DNA of 35,377 nt, taken from positions 1-35,377 of IMG/VR virus record IMGVR_UViG_3300001472_000062. One strand, 5' to 3'. Below are positions 13,616 through 21,348 of this stretch, one piece after another; positions within the stretch are counted from its first letter, which is position 1; each line of letters begins with the position of its first letter. The stretch is from a virus. Both the position numbers and the translations under genes were made by a program. A model generated the notes under the pieces. That model ran no database searches. It saw only the letters and a program-made list of their open reading frames with translations, and was not told the origin of the DNA.

Positions 13616-14218
13616 ATGTTTGTAAGAAAACCATCTAGCAAAGCTTCTCTTGCCATGAGAAAGCCGATCCTTGGAATTGCCATCAATGACGCATGGTACA
13701 TAACACAGTCGAAAGAAAATGGTTACTGCCCTATCTACAGAAAGTGGAAGGATATGATCACCAGGGCCTATTCGGAAAGAATGCACAAGAAAAACCCGAC
13801 ATACATTGCCGTTACTGTTTGTGACGAATGGTTAACCTTTAGTAATTTTTTGAAGTGGTACGAAGAAAATTACATTGATGGGTTTGATTTAGATAAAGAC
13901 CTGAAGGTTAAAGGGAATAAAGTTTATTCACCTGAAACGTGCCTGTTTGTACCTCCAGCGGTAAATAGATTGTTTGCGAATAGGACTAACTTAAATAAGT
14001 CTCTGCCTACTGGTGTCAGCTTCCATGAGCCAACAGGGAAGTATAGAGCAAGAGTAAATAGAAAATACCTTGGGCTTTTTGACAGAAAGGAAGAGGCATC
14101 AAAGGTTTACGCTGAAGCTAAAAATAAAGAAATAAAAATATTCATGTGTCAATACCCTGAGCTTAAAATAGTGCTAAGCCATTACCTTAGTGATACAATT
14201 AAGTCAACGGAATTTTAA
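13616..14218 (+). CDS. HNH homing endonuclease with AP2-like DNA-binding domain
   Basis: A 200-residue protein of the phage HNH/AP2 type. Residues 35-120 are the nuclease: YRKWKDMITRAYS, VCDEWLTFSNFLKWYEENY, then DLDKDLKVKGNKVYSPETCLFV and PAVNRL. The N-x-x-x-C and terminal N of the motif are seen; the first position reads D-L-D-K-D rather than the classical D-H, as in T7-type members. Residues 130-175 (TGVSFHEPTGKYRARVNRKY, LGLFDRKEEASKVY) are an AP2 DNA-binding domain. The gene splits a lysis cassette, has its own 93-base leader, and is richer in AGA, AAA and AT than its neighbours, all signs of insertion by homing. I find no intron splice structure, so it looks free-standing. Confidence 0.87.
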   Translation: MFVRKPSSKASLAMRKPILGIAINDAWYITQSKENGYCPIYRKWKDMITRAYSERMHKKNPTYIAVTVCDEWLTFSNFLKWYEENYIDGFDLDKDLKVKGNKVYSPETCLFVPPAVNRLFANRTNLNKSLPTGVSFHEPTGKYRARVNRKYLGLFDRKEEASKVYAEAKNKEIKIFMCQYPELKIVLSHYLSDTIKSTEF

Positions 14219-14222
14219 CAAA

Positions 14223-14636
14223 ATGAGAAAAGTGATGCCAAGTGATACCTTATCGTTCTTACAGCGCCTTCAGGAGTACGGGATACTCGGTTATGCGTGG
14301 ATACTACTCGTAAGCTTTTGGGCTGGAACTGCAAAGTATCTAACCTCACTCAATGGACAGAAGCCGACCATCTTCGGTTGGCTATCTGAAACTTGTGTAA
14401 GTGGCTTTGTCGGTATCATTTCAGCAATGACTTGCCAATATTACCAATTAGACTTTCTACTCACTTCAGCAATAACAGGGATCTGTGCTCATAACGGCAC
14501 CAGGTCCCTTTATCTTATTGGTGAAATCTTAAAAAAAAACACGACAAGCCTTAACCGTATTGCTTCAGAACCAACGGCTGATGCTACTTTGATGGCAAAG
14601 AGAAAGGAACAAGACGATGAAAAACACGATAAGTAA
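14223..14636 (+). CDS. Holin of the LydA / holin superfamily III type
   Basis: A 137-residue membrane protein. Three hydrophobic spans are visible: YGILGYAWILLVSFWAGTA, then ETCVSGFVGIISAMTC, then LLTSAITGICAHNG. The last leads into HNGTRSLYLIGEIL, which matches the conserved G-x-x-x-x-G-T-R-A/S pattern of LydA-like holins. A hydrophilic lysine/glutamate-rich tail follows. It would form lesions in the inner membrane. ATG 14223 is the likely start (GGAA upstream), with ATG 14235 possible; the HNH gene inserted just upstream may have replaced the original leader. The last 20 bases overlap the next gene. Confidence 0.8.
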   Translation: MRKVMPSDTLSFLQRLQEYGILGYAWILLVSFWAGTAKYLTSLNGQKPTIFGWLSETCVSGFVGIISAMTCQYYQLDFLLTSAITGICAHNGTRSLYLIGEILKKNTTSLNRIASEPTADATLMAKRKEQDDEKHDK

Positions 14637-15441
14637 CATCATTCTCCCGGCTGATACCTGGGTTAACATCTATCTAGCCCCTGCAATTGTCGCCGCTGGT
14701 ATCTCAATCGGTGATCGCCTAGCCTTCACAAACATAGAAGGCACTATCAATTTAAACTTCTCAGCTAACAAACCTGGTCAAGGTGCCGGGTTCACTCCGT
14801 TAGAGAAAGGCTTTGAAATATCAAACAGCTTAGGTTCATTGGGTGCATGGGCGATTAGTCGCGGCGCTGATGGTCTGATTAACGTAGGTGAGAACGTAAC
14901 CGCTGAAATGCCTGATGGTTTATTTAGTGGTACACGAGCAATCACACAGCAGACGTATACTGAAGCCAATTCAAAGGCTGGCGTTCAACATGAAGGCTCA
15001 GTGTTATTAACTGGCGTCGCTGGTGGCGCGGTAAACAACACAATCTTTCTTACTGGCTCGCTGCCTGTTTCGCTAAAAGCCAGGATTATTAGCTACAGTG
15101 GTGAAGGCGTTCAAGGGGAAATCTTTGAATCCCCAACTTATACGGGCGGTGTAGATACTCCTTACCAGAACGCAAGCGCAATAAATCCGGTCGCTGGCTT
15201 AGCTAAAATACTCGTAACGCCAGCAGTAACCGATCCCGGCACACTTGTTTTTGCACCATCGTATTCAATTGGCAATAAATCAAACCAAGGCCAGGGTTCA
15301 ACATCTTCAGCATTAGGCGGTGAGCGTTTATTAAAACCAAACACGGCTTACTTACTCCGATTAACATCCCTTGATTCAGCAGCCCAAGACATTAGTTCAT
15401 TCTTGAGTTGGTATGAGGGTGAACTTGACTTACCGCTATGA
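14617..15441 (+). CDS. Probable virion-associated protein of unknown role
   Basis: A 274-residue protein with few charges and many G, S, T, A and V, in keeping with beta-sandwich structural proteins. The N-terminal part (NIILPADTWVNIYLA, AGISIGDRLAFTNIE) looks like a small beta-barrel; the C-terminal part (NPVAGLAKILVTPAVTDPGT, then LKPNTAYLLRLTSLDSAAQD, ending ISSFLSWYEGELDLPL) is a pattern I have seen in proteins encoded just before the small terminase in other phages, where the function is not known. No catalytic motif. AAGGAA lies before the ATG, which is inside the holin gene; the stop overlaps the terminase start (ATGA). Confidence 0.65.
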   Translation: MKNTISNIILPADTWVNIYLAPAIVAAGISIGDRLAFTNIEGTINLNFSANKPGQGAGFTPLEKGFEISNSLGSLGAWAISRGADGLINVGENVTAEMPDGLFSGTRAITQQTYTEANSKAGVQHEGSVLLTGVAGGAVNNTIFLTGSLPVSLKARIISYSGEGVQGEIFESPTYTGGVDTPYQNASAINPVAGLAKILVTPAVTDPGTLVFAPSYSIGNKSNQGQGSTSSALGGERLLKPNTAYLLRLTSLDSAAQDISSFLSWYEGELDLPL

Positions 15442-16073
15442 GTAAAACAAAGCAAATTAAATTAACCGCTGAACAGTTGGAGTTAGCAAGTAAGCTTACT
15501 CCGCTTCAGCGTAAGTTTGTTTTAGAACTAATCAAGCCAGGAACATCACAAAGACAGGCCTACTTAACAGCAGGGGGAAAAGCTAAGAACGAATCAGCTC
15601 AAGACTCTTCTGCAACAACCATGTTCAGTAATGTGAAGGTTAAAGCATTCTACAACTCATTACTTAGCTGTATCGCTTCAGATTCGATTATGACCAAGCA
15701 GGAAGCTCTTGAGAGGCTTTCTAAGTCGGCAAGGGCAACAATACACGACATTTGCACATTCGAGCTTAAACAGGTCGGTGAGGACGAAGACGGCAACCCG
15801 GTAATGCAAACAGTTTGGACCATGAAGCACTCTGAAGACATTGACCCGGTTATCGCCGCTTCAATTAAGTCAGTTACCTTCACCAAGACTGGGCCAAAGA
15901 TTGAAATGTATGACAGTAACGGTTCAATCAAGATACTTTCTGATCTTCAAGGTTGGAATGCTCCACGAAAGCAAGAGATCACGGGTAAAGACGGTCAGTC
16001 ATTAGCAATTAAAGCTGATGTTAGTGCGCCAGAAATAGCGGCGGCTTTATCTGGTTTGATGGGTAAACTGTAA
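15438..16073 (+). CDS. terS: Terminase small subunit (Terminase_2 type)
   Basis: A 211-residue protein that recognises phage DNA and recruits the large subunit to start packaging. The N-terminal helix-turn-helix unit is typical: LTPLQRKFVLELIKPGTSQRQAYLTAG with NESAQDSSATTMFSNVKVKAF, followed by the central oligomerisation helices (MTKQEALERLSKSARATIHD) and a beta segment. The C-terminal tail SAPEIAAALSGLMGKL is the sort that contacts the large terminase or portal. Start ATG overlaps the previous stop by four bases. Next large gene is the large terminase, as expected. Confidence 0.9.
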   Translation: MSKTKQIKLTAEQLELASKLTPLQRKFVLELIKPGTSQRQAYLTAGGKAKNESAQDSSATTMFSNVKVKAFYNSLLSCIASDSIMTKQEALERLSKSARATIHDICTFELKQVGEDEDGNPVMQTVWTMKHSEDIDPVIAASIKSVTFTKTGPKIEMYDSNGSIKILSDLQGWNAPRKQEITGKDGQSLAIKADVSAPEIAAALSGLMGKL

Positions 16074-16134
16074 AGCCTTTAAAATCAATATGTTAGTTAA
16101 CTTCTCTCAGTACGGACATAACAAGGATATACGC

Positions 16135-16224
16135 ATGAAACGAAAACCTTTCTTATTTGCTGTGTTAGCTGGCTTGTTTATGTGGATTATTATCATATCT
16201 GCTTTCTTATGGAGCCTTATGTGA
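16135..16224 (+). CDS. 29-residue single-span membrane peptide coupled to the large terminase
   Basis: A short gene with AAGGAT 8 bases before the ATG. The peptide starts MKRKPFLFAVLAGLF and continues as a hydrophobic span ending in W-S-L-M: a positive N-terminus followed by about 22 hydrophobic residues, i.e. a type II single membrane helix. Its TGA overlaps the GTG of the large terminase gene (GTGA), so translating it may deliver ribosomes to the terminase. It could also act itself, for example as a small lysis or membrane-modifying peptide. The signals are good; its reality is less certain than that of its neighbours because it is so short. Confidence 0.5.
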   Translation: MKRKPFLFAVLAGLFMWIIIISAFLWSLM

Positions 16225-17867
16225 GTGAGATAATGCAGTGGGAAACAATGACGGATGCTGAGAAGATAGCCGTCAAAGTAGCAAGTGAAGCCTCTTTTGA
16301 GGCTTTTATGCGTATATTCTTCCAGTTATTGCAAGGCCAGAAGTTTAAAAAGAACTGGCACCACACTTATGAGTGTCAACTTGCTGAAGATGTTTTCTAC
16401 GGAAAGATTAAGCGGGGCATCATCAACGTTGCGCCTGGCTCAACTAAAACAGAAATATGGTCTATTCACTGGCCAGTGTGGTGCATTATCAAGTGTATCA
16501 CTGACGGCAATCCAAGAAGTTCACGCTGGCTACCACTTTCTTACTCTGATGACCTGGTTGTTGAGAACGCCACGAGGGTTAAAGAGATCATTGACTCTGA
16601 AGAGTTTCAACAGCTTTGGCCTATGACTCAGGCTAAAACCACCAAGGCAAAGCACAACTGGATGTACTACGACGAGAACAACAACCGTCACCGTCTTTAC
16701 GGGACCAGTATCAACGGACAGGTAACAGGCCGCCGAGCTGGTTACATGATTGAAGATTGCTTTACTGGTGCGCTTATCCTGGATGATCCACTTCCACCGA
16801 AAGATTCAGACAGCGGCAAGCTAATGGACAAGGCCAACAAGAAGTTAAACCGTGTTGTTCGTTCCCGTCTTGCGCATGACAACGTGCCTATCATCATGGT
16901 TCAACAGCGAATAGCTAACGGTGATAGTACCGACTTCCTTATGAGTGATAAAACGCCGGATACCTACGAAATATTTAAGGTCCCGGCTATTGTTGATCGT
17001 GAATACCTGGAAACATTGCCGCAAGAAATGAAAGAGGCTTGCATTCGTGACACTGGATTTACTTCAGGACGTGTTAGCTACTGGACAGACAAAGAGCCAA
17101 CAGAAACATTACTGGCAATGGAAAAGGCAGATAACTTTATGTTTAGCGCTCAATATCAACAATCGCCTGATGACGCACTTCAAGAAGGTGTTGTTTACAA
17201 GAAAGAGCTTGAGCTACTTATTGAAGAAGGCCGCTTGTGTAATATACCTATCGAAAAGGCATTGCCCGTTTATACCTACTGGGATCTTGGTATCAATGAC
17301 GATATGGTTTTATGGCTCATGCAGCCACACCGCAAAGAGTTACGAATGATTGCGTGTTACGCCAATCGTGATGAAGGAATGGAGCATTACATTAACTGGC
17401 TTCACGACTTCGCTGATAAGCACGGGATTCGATACAAAGAGCACCTGGCGCCGCATGATATTTCTGTTCGGGATCTAATGACCAGGGAAAGCCGACTTGA
17501 TACCGCTAAGCGAATGGGTATTAAGTTTAAGTTGGTTGAACGATGTAAGAGCAAGCGCGAATCAATCAACTCACTCAAGAAGCTATTCCCTCGCCTATGG
17601 ATTGATATTAAACGATGCGATACAGACTCAACCGGGGCAACTGGTGATCAGGCTAAGAAAACAGGCTGGAAAGGCATCAAGGCATTGCGCCGAGAGTGGG
17701 ATCATGACAATGAAGTGTTTAAAGACACTACTGGGCCTAAGTGGGCTACTAACTTCACTGATGCTATTCAGCAAATGGGGCTTCACTACAAAGAAGAGGT
17801 TGAACGCCAGAAGCCACAAAGACGCAGGCCAGGCCGAGCAACTTCCGGCAGTTGGTTGGGTTCTTAA
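16221..17867 (+). CDS. terL: Terminase large subunit (ATPase and headful nuclease)
   Basis: A 548-residue packaging motor protein. The ATPase has a Walker A-like APGSTKTE at residues 71-78 with T in place of the usual G before K, and a Walker B ALILDDP at 184-190. LSYSD and GRRAGYMIEDC surround them as in related terminases. The C-terminal RNase-H-fold nuclease starts at VYTYWDLGINDDMVLW. GTG 16221 is chosen as start because GGAG lies 6 bases before it and it overlaps the upstream peptide gene; in-frame alternatives are ATG 16209 and 16233. The end overlaps the next start (TAATG). The portal is two small genes downstream. Confidence 0.94.
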   Translation: MSEIMQWETMTDAEKIAVKVASEASFEAFMRIFFQLLQGQKFKKNWHHTYECQLAEDVFYGKIKRGIINVAPGSTKTEIWSIHWPVWCIIKCITDGNPRSSRWLPLSYSDDLVVENATRVKEIIDSEEFQQLWPMTQAKTTKAKHNWMYYDENNNRHRLYGTSINGQVTGRRAGYMIEDCFTGALILDDPLPPKDSDSGKLMDKANKKLNRVVRSRLAHDNVPIIMVQQRIANGDSTDFLMSDKTPDTYEIFKVPAIVDREYLETLPQEMKEACIRDTGFTSGRVSYWTDKEPTETLLAMEKADNFMFSAQYQQSPDDALQEGVVYKKELELLIEEGRLCNIPIEKALPVYTYWDLGINDDMVLWLMQPHRKELRMIACYANRDEGMEHYINWLHDFADKHGIRYKEHLAPHDISVRDLMTRESRLDTAKRMGIKFKLVERCKSKRESINSLKKLFPRLWIDIKRCDTDSTGATGDQAKKTGWKGIKALRREWDHDNEVFKDTTGPKWATNFTDAIQQMGLHYKEEVERQKPQRRRPGRATSGSWLGS

Positions 17868-18052
17868 TGCGTAGTTATGGCGAAATAGCTGAAGTGTGCT
17901 TTCAGCGTAAAGGCTGGAACATTTACAATCTGGCTACTGAGTATAAGATTTGGGATGGATACCGTAATAAATCGGTGTTCGTTAATACCATGCTAGAACT
18001 GAAGCAAGAGATTAATAAGTTTATCGGGGAAGGAAGTTATGAAGAAAGTTAA
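17867..18052 (+). CDS. Small hypothetical protein between terminase and portal
   Basis: A 61-residue protein beginning MRSYGEIAEVCFQRKGW and continuing NIYNLATEYKIWDGYRNKSVF, then a helix LELKQEINKFIGEG. Aromatic-rich strand and two helices; no family recognised. Its ATG shares one base with the terminase stop, and its end overlaps the next small gene by 14 bases, so it is translated with the packaging genes. Confidence 0.65.
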   Translation: MRSYGEIAEVCFQRKGWNIYNLATEYKIWDGYRNKSVFVNTMLELKQEINKFIGEGSYEES

Positions 18053-18173
18053 GTTTAAGTGTGAGCACTGCAAAGTTCCAGTTAAGCGCAATTCAAAACT
18101 AATCGTTCAGGAGAGCAAGCGCAAATACTGTTCTGAGCAATGCCTAATGAAGTGGAGACTCGCAAATGGCTAA
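18039..18173 (+). CDS. 44-residue zinc-ribbon protein before the portal
   Basis: A short gene with AAGGA 6 bases before its ATG, overlapping both neighbours (14 bases upstream, 8 bases into the portal gene). The peptide is basic and carries CEHC at residues 8-11 and C-S-E-Q-C at 31-35, a four-cysteine zinc site of treble-clef or ribbon style; LMKWRLANG ends it. Small zinc proteins in packaging modules may assist DNA binding or, as coupled leaders, control portal translation. No named family. Confidence 0.68.
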   Translation: MKKVKFKCEHCKVPVKRNSKLIVQESKRKYCSEQCLMKWRLANG

Positions 18174-20322
18174 GTCTAAATCAAAAATAGAACAGCTTTA
18201 CGCTAAACCCGTAAAGCAAAAGAAAGGTGATAAGTCTGATGACTCATTACTTTGTACGGCCAGAAAGCGAGCTCGTGACGGTGCAACCTACTGGAAAGAA
18301 AACTGGGAAGCGGCTGAAGATGATCTGAAGTTCCTTGCTGGTGAGCAATGGCCTTCACAAGTACGAACTGAGCGAGAGCTTGAGCAACGTCCTTGCCTGG
18401 TTAATAACGTATTGCCTACCTTTGTGGATCAGGTCCTTGGTGATCAGCGACAAAACCGCCCGGCTATCAAGGTAAGTGCAACTAACGTCACTCGTGTTAC
18501 CAATCCAGATACCGGAGAGCAAGAAGACCTTCAGATAGCAAACACTTCAGGCAAGAGCAATTATGATTTGGCCGAGGTCTTTACTGGCCTAATTAAGAAT
18601 ATTGAATACAACTGCGATGCTGAAACAAGCTATGACATTGCTTTTCAGTCGGCGGTTGAGTCTGGAATGGGTTACTTACGTGTTCGATCTGATTACCTGG
18701 CAGATGATAGCTTTGAACAAGACTTGATTATCGATCACATTGAAAACCAGTTTGCTGTAACTATGGACCCGAACGCCAAAGAGCGTGACCGTTCAGATAT
18801 GAACTGGTGCCTTATTGATGACACGATGGAGAAGGAGGCATTCAAAGATCTTTACCCTGATGCCAACGCCGACCCGGTTAACTCTGATTCAGTTGATGAT
18901 ATGGGGACCTGGTACTCTGACAACTCAGTTAAGATCAGCGAATACTTTACTCGTGAGCCTTGCATTAAAGAAGTTGCCCTTCTTAGTGATGGTCGTTCGG
19001 TGTATATGGATGAGCTAGAGCCTGTTGTTGATGAGCTACTTGCTAAAGGTGTAAGAATTGTCCGTACCCGTAAGGTGAAAACACACAAAGTATTTTGGAG
19101 AAAAATTACTGGTCTTGATGTTTTAGAAGGTCCTATTGAAATACCTTGCTCAACCATTCCGGTTGTTCCGGTTTGGGGTAAGGCATTGGTTATTAAGAAG
19201 AAAATCATTTTCCGCTCCATTATTCGCCATAGTAAAGACGCTCAACGAATGGCTAACTATTGGGATAGTGCCGCAACTGAAGCCGTTGCTCTTGCACCTA
19301 AAGCGCCGTTTATCGGCTCTGAAGGTCACACTGAAGGTTATGAACACCAATGGGAAACGGCAAACACTGTTAACCGCTCAGTATTAACCTATGTGCCTCA
19401 ATATCAAGGTGATCCAGGTCCACGCCGTGAGCAGCCAGCCGCTATCCCTGCCGCTGAGATTACTCTTGGCATGAACTCAAGCGAGAAGATCAAAGCCACT
19501 CTTGGTATGTATGACGCATCACTTGGCGCAATGGGTAATGAAACTTCAGGTCGGGCAATCGTAGCAAGGCAACGCCAGGGTGATCGCGGTTCGTTTGCCT
19601 TCATTGATAACCTAACTAAAGCTATTCGCCGTGTTGGTAAGATCATGGTTGAAATGATACCTAAGATTCACGATACAGAGCGTGTTGTTCGTTTGAAGTT
19701 TTCTGATGAAACTGAGGACTTTGTTAAGTTGAATGAACAGATTCTTGATGAACAAACAAACGAGTGGGTAACTATCAATGATCTGAACGTTGCCAAGTAT
19801 GATGTTGTTGTTACCACTGGCCCGGCTTACTCAACACAGCGACAAGAAGCAGCTGAGTCTATGGTTCAATTCGCTCAAGCTGTTCCGACTGCCGCTGGTG
19901 TTCTTGGTGATCTTATTGCTCAGAATATGGATTGGCCTGGTGCTGATGTGATAGCAGAACGACTCAAGAAGATTGTGCCGCCTAATATCCTTACACCTGA
20001 AGAGCGCGAGAAACTTCAGGAAGATATGCCAGAGCAGCAAGAACCAACGCCAGAGCAACAGATTCAAATGAAGGAGCTTGAAGTAAGAAGCCAGGAAGCT
20101 GAAGCTAAATCGGTAACGGCTCAAGCCAATAACGAGAAGTCTGCCGCCACCATTGCTAAGGCACAGGCCGATCTTGTCCAGGCTCAACTTGAAACCGCTG
20201 AAGCACAGCAACAACTTCTAGCTATTCAAAACGGACAAGGCGAAGCTTACCAGCAAGTACGTGAATTAGTTGCTGAGGCACTAGCTGAGTTAATGGCAAA
20301 CAATCAAAATGTCAAGGCTTAA
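18166..20322 (+). CDS. Portal protein, P22 gp1-like
   Basis: A 718-residue portal, close to the 725 residues of P22 gp1. It forms the ring at one head vertex through which DNA passes. The family start is visible (RARDGATYWKENWEAAEDDLKFLAGEQWP, split here as RARDGATYWKENW and DDLKFLAGEQWP), then LVNNVLPTFVDQVLGDQRQNRP, IDHIENQFAVTMDPNA, and the stem/crown part FIDNLTKAIRRVGKIMVEMIPKIHD (FIDNLTKAIRRVG). The last 100 residues are a Q/E/A-rich coiled coil, the barrel seen in P22-like portals. It is followed by scaffold and coat genes. Confidence 0.95.
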   Translation: MAKSKSKIEQLYAKPVKQKKGDKSDDSLLCTARKRARDGATYWKENWEAAEDDLKFLAGEQWPSQVRTERELEQRPCLVNNVLPTFVDQVLGDQRQNRPAIKVSATNVTRVTNPDTGEQEDLQIANTSGKSNYDLAEVFTGLIKNIEYNCDAETSYDIAFQSAVESGMGYLRVRSDYLADDSFEQDLIIDHIENQFAVTMDPNAKERDRSDMNWCLIDDTMEKEAFKDLYPDANADPVNSDSVDDMGTWYSDNSVKISEYFTREPCIKEVALLSDGRSVYMDELEPVVDELLAKGVRIVRTRKVKTHKVFWRKITGLDVLEGPIEIPCSTIPVVPVWGKALVIKKKIIFRSIIRHSKDAQRMANYWDSAATEAVALAPKAPFIGSEGHTEGYEHQWETANTVNRSVLTYVPQYQGDPGPRREQPAAIPAAEITLGMNSSEKIKATLGMYDASLGAMGNETSGRAIVARQRQGDRGSFAFIDNLTKAIRRVGKIMVEMIPKIHDTERVVRLKFSDETEDFVKLNEQILDEQTNEWVTINDLNVAKYDVVVTTGPAYSTQRQEAAESMVQFAQAVPTAAGVLGDLIAQNMDWPGADVIAERLKKIVPPNILTPEEREKLQEDMPEQQEPTPEQQIQMKELEVRSQEAEAKSVTAQANNEKSAATIAKAQADLVQAQLETAEAQQQLLAIQNGQGEAYQQVRELVAEALAELMANNQNVKA

Positions 20323-20367
20323 CGAGTGACTTTTTACTAAATTAAGCTTATCATTAGTTTATGGCTA

Positions 20368-20390
20368 CCAGTGGCCTTTCACTGGGCTTT
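20368..20390 (+). terminator. Weak terminator-like hairpin after the portal gene
   Basis: CCAGTG (20368-20373) pairs with CACTGG (20380-20385) around GCCTTT and is followed by GCTTTAAA. The T-run is short, so it would act as a partial terminator or processing site that changes the ratio of portal to scaffold/coat mRNA. Confidence 0.45.
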
Positions 20391-20415
20391 AAATTCGTAT
20401 AGGAACATATACGCC

Positions 20416-21330
20416 ATGAGTGACGAAAACAACCAAGACGAAACTTCAGGTTTTGTCGTTACATTAAGTGATGCGCCAGAAGCACCAAATGAACCACAGG
20501 AAGAGCCGAAGCAAGAAGAACAGGCCAGTTCTGAAGCTCCTGCCACTGAAGGTAAAGAGAAGCCAGAGCCTAAAAGTGAAGGCGAAGAGTCTGAAGGCAA
20601 AGCGCAAGATGATTCCGGTAACGATTCTGATACCGCCGCACCGGACGAAGGCAAGAAGCCTAACCGAGTGCAAAAGAGAATCGACAAGGTAGTAAGAGAA
20701 CGCGAAGACGAGCGCCGTAAAAACGAGGCACTTGAAAAGCGTATTGCAGAATTGGAAGGTAAAGGATCGGATAAGTCAGAAAAGGAACCTGTAGAGGATG
20801 ACTTTGAAACTTATGACCAGTATCTTGATGCCTTAGACGCTTATGACAATAAGCCGAAAAAGGACCAGGATAAACCTGAACCTAAACAGGAAGAGCAAGA
20901 AGCGGCACCTTCATTAACCGATAACCAAAAAACGGCAATGGCTGTTATTAAGGAAACGGTTGAGTCAGCAACTAAACCTGATGACTTTGAAGCTGTAGCG
21001 CTTAATCCTGAGGTTCCGATCACTGGTGATATGCTTGAAGCACTGGCTGAATGTGAAGACCCGGCAAAGGTTATGTATCACTTAGGCCAAAATAAAGATC
21101 TTGCTACTGATATTGCTTCTGGTTCGCCAGCTCAGCAAATGCGAGCAATCGCAAAACTTGATCTGACGGTGACGAGCAAACCGCCGAAACCGACAAAAAC
21201 AACTAATGCGCCCGATCCTATTAGCCCTGTTGGTGGTAGTGATGCACAAGAAAAAGCCCCGGCTGAAATGTCTTTTGCAGAATACGAAGCTCACATGAAT
21301 AAGAAAGAACGAACGCGCCAATCTTGGTAA
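20416..21330 (+). CDS. Scaffolding protein
   Basis: A 304-residue, very acidic protein in the scaffold position between portal and coat, nearly the length of P22 gp8 (303). Residues 1-85 are disordered and rich in E, P, S and D; residues 90-120 form a charged coiled coil (NRVQKRIDKVVREREDERRK, then NEALEKRIAELEG). A second disordered stretch (about 130-175) precedes a helical region (NQKTAMAVIKETVESA, DMLEALAECEDPAKVMYHLG), and the C-terminus MSFAEYEAHMNKKERTRQSW is a basic helix of the type that binds coat protein. ATG 20416 is preferred because the upstream in-frame codons run through the hairpin. Identification rests on position, composition and length. Confidence 0.85.
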   Translation: MSDENNQDETSGFVVTLSDAPEAPNEPQEEPKQEEQASSEAPATEGKEKPEPKSEGEESEGKAQDDSGNDSDTAAPDEGKKPNRVQKRIDKVVREREDERRKNEALEKRIAELEGKGSDKSEKEPVEDDFETYDQYLDALDAYDNKPKKDQDKPEPKQEEQEAAPSLTDNQKTAMAVIKETVESATKPDDFEAVALNPEVPITGDMLEALAECEDPAKVMYHLGQNKDLATDIASGSPAQQMRAIAKLDLTVTSKPPKPTKTTNAPDPISPVGGSDAQEKAPAEMSFAEYEAHMNKKERTRQSW

Positions 21331-21348
21331 TAATTTAGGAGGCACCTC

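Noticed and set aside
13127-14636. Group I intron carrying the HNH gene
   Set aside because: The two flanking proteins are each complete holin-like proteins of different families, and no conserved intron core was found, so a free-standing gene is simpler.
20368-20390. Late promoter before the scaffold gene
   Set aside because: No credible -35/-10 pair at proper spacing is seen between 20323 and 20415; only the hairpin is supported.
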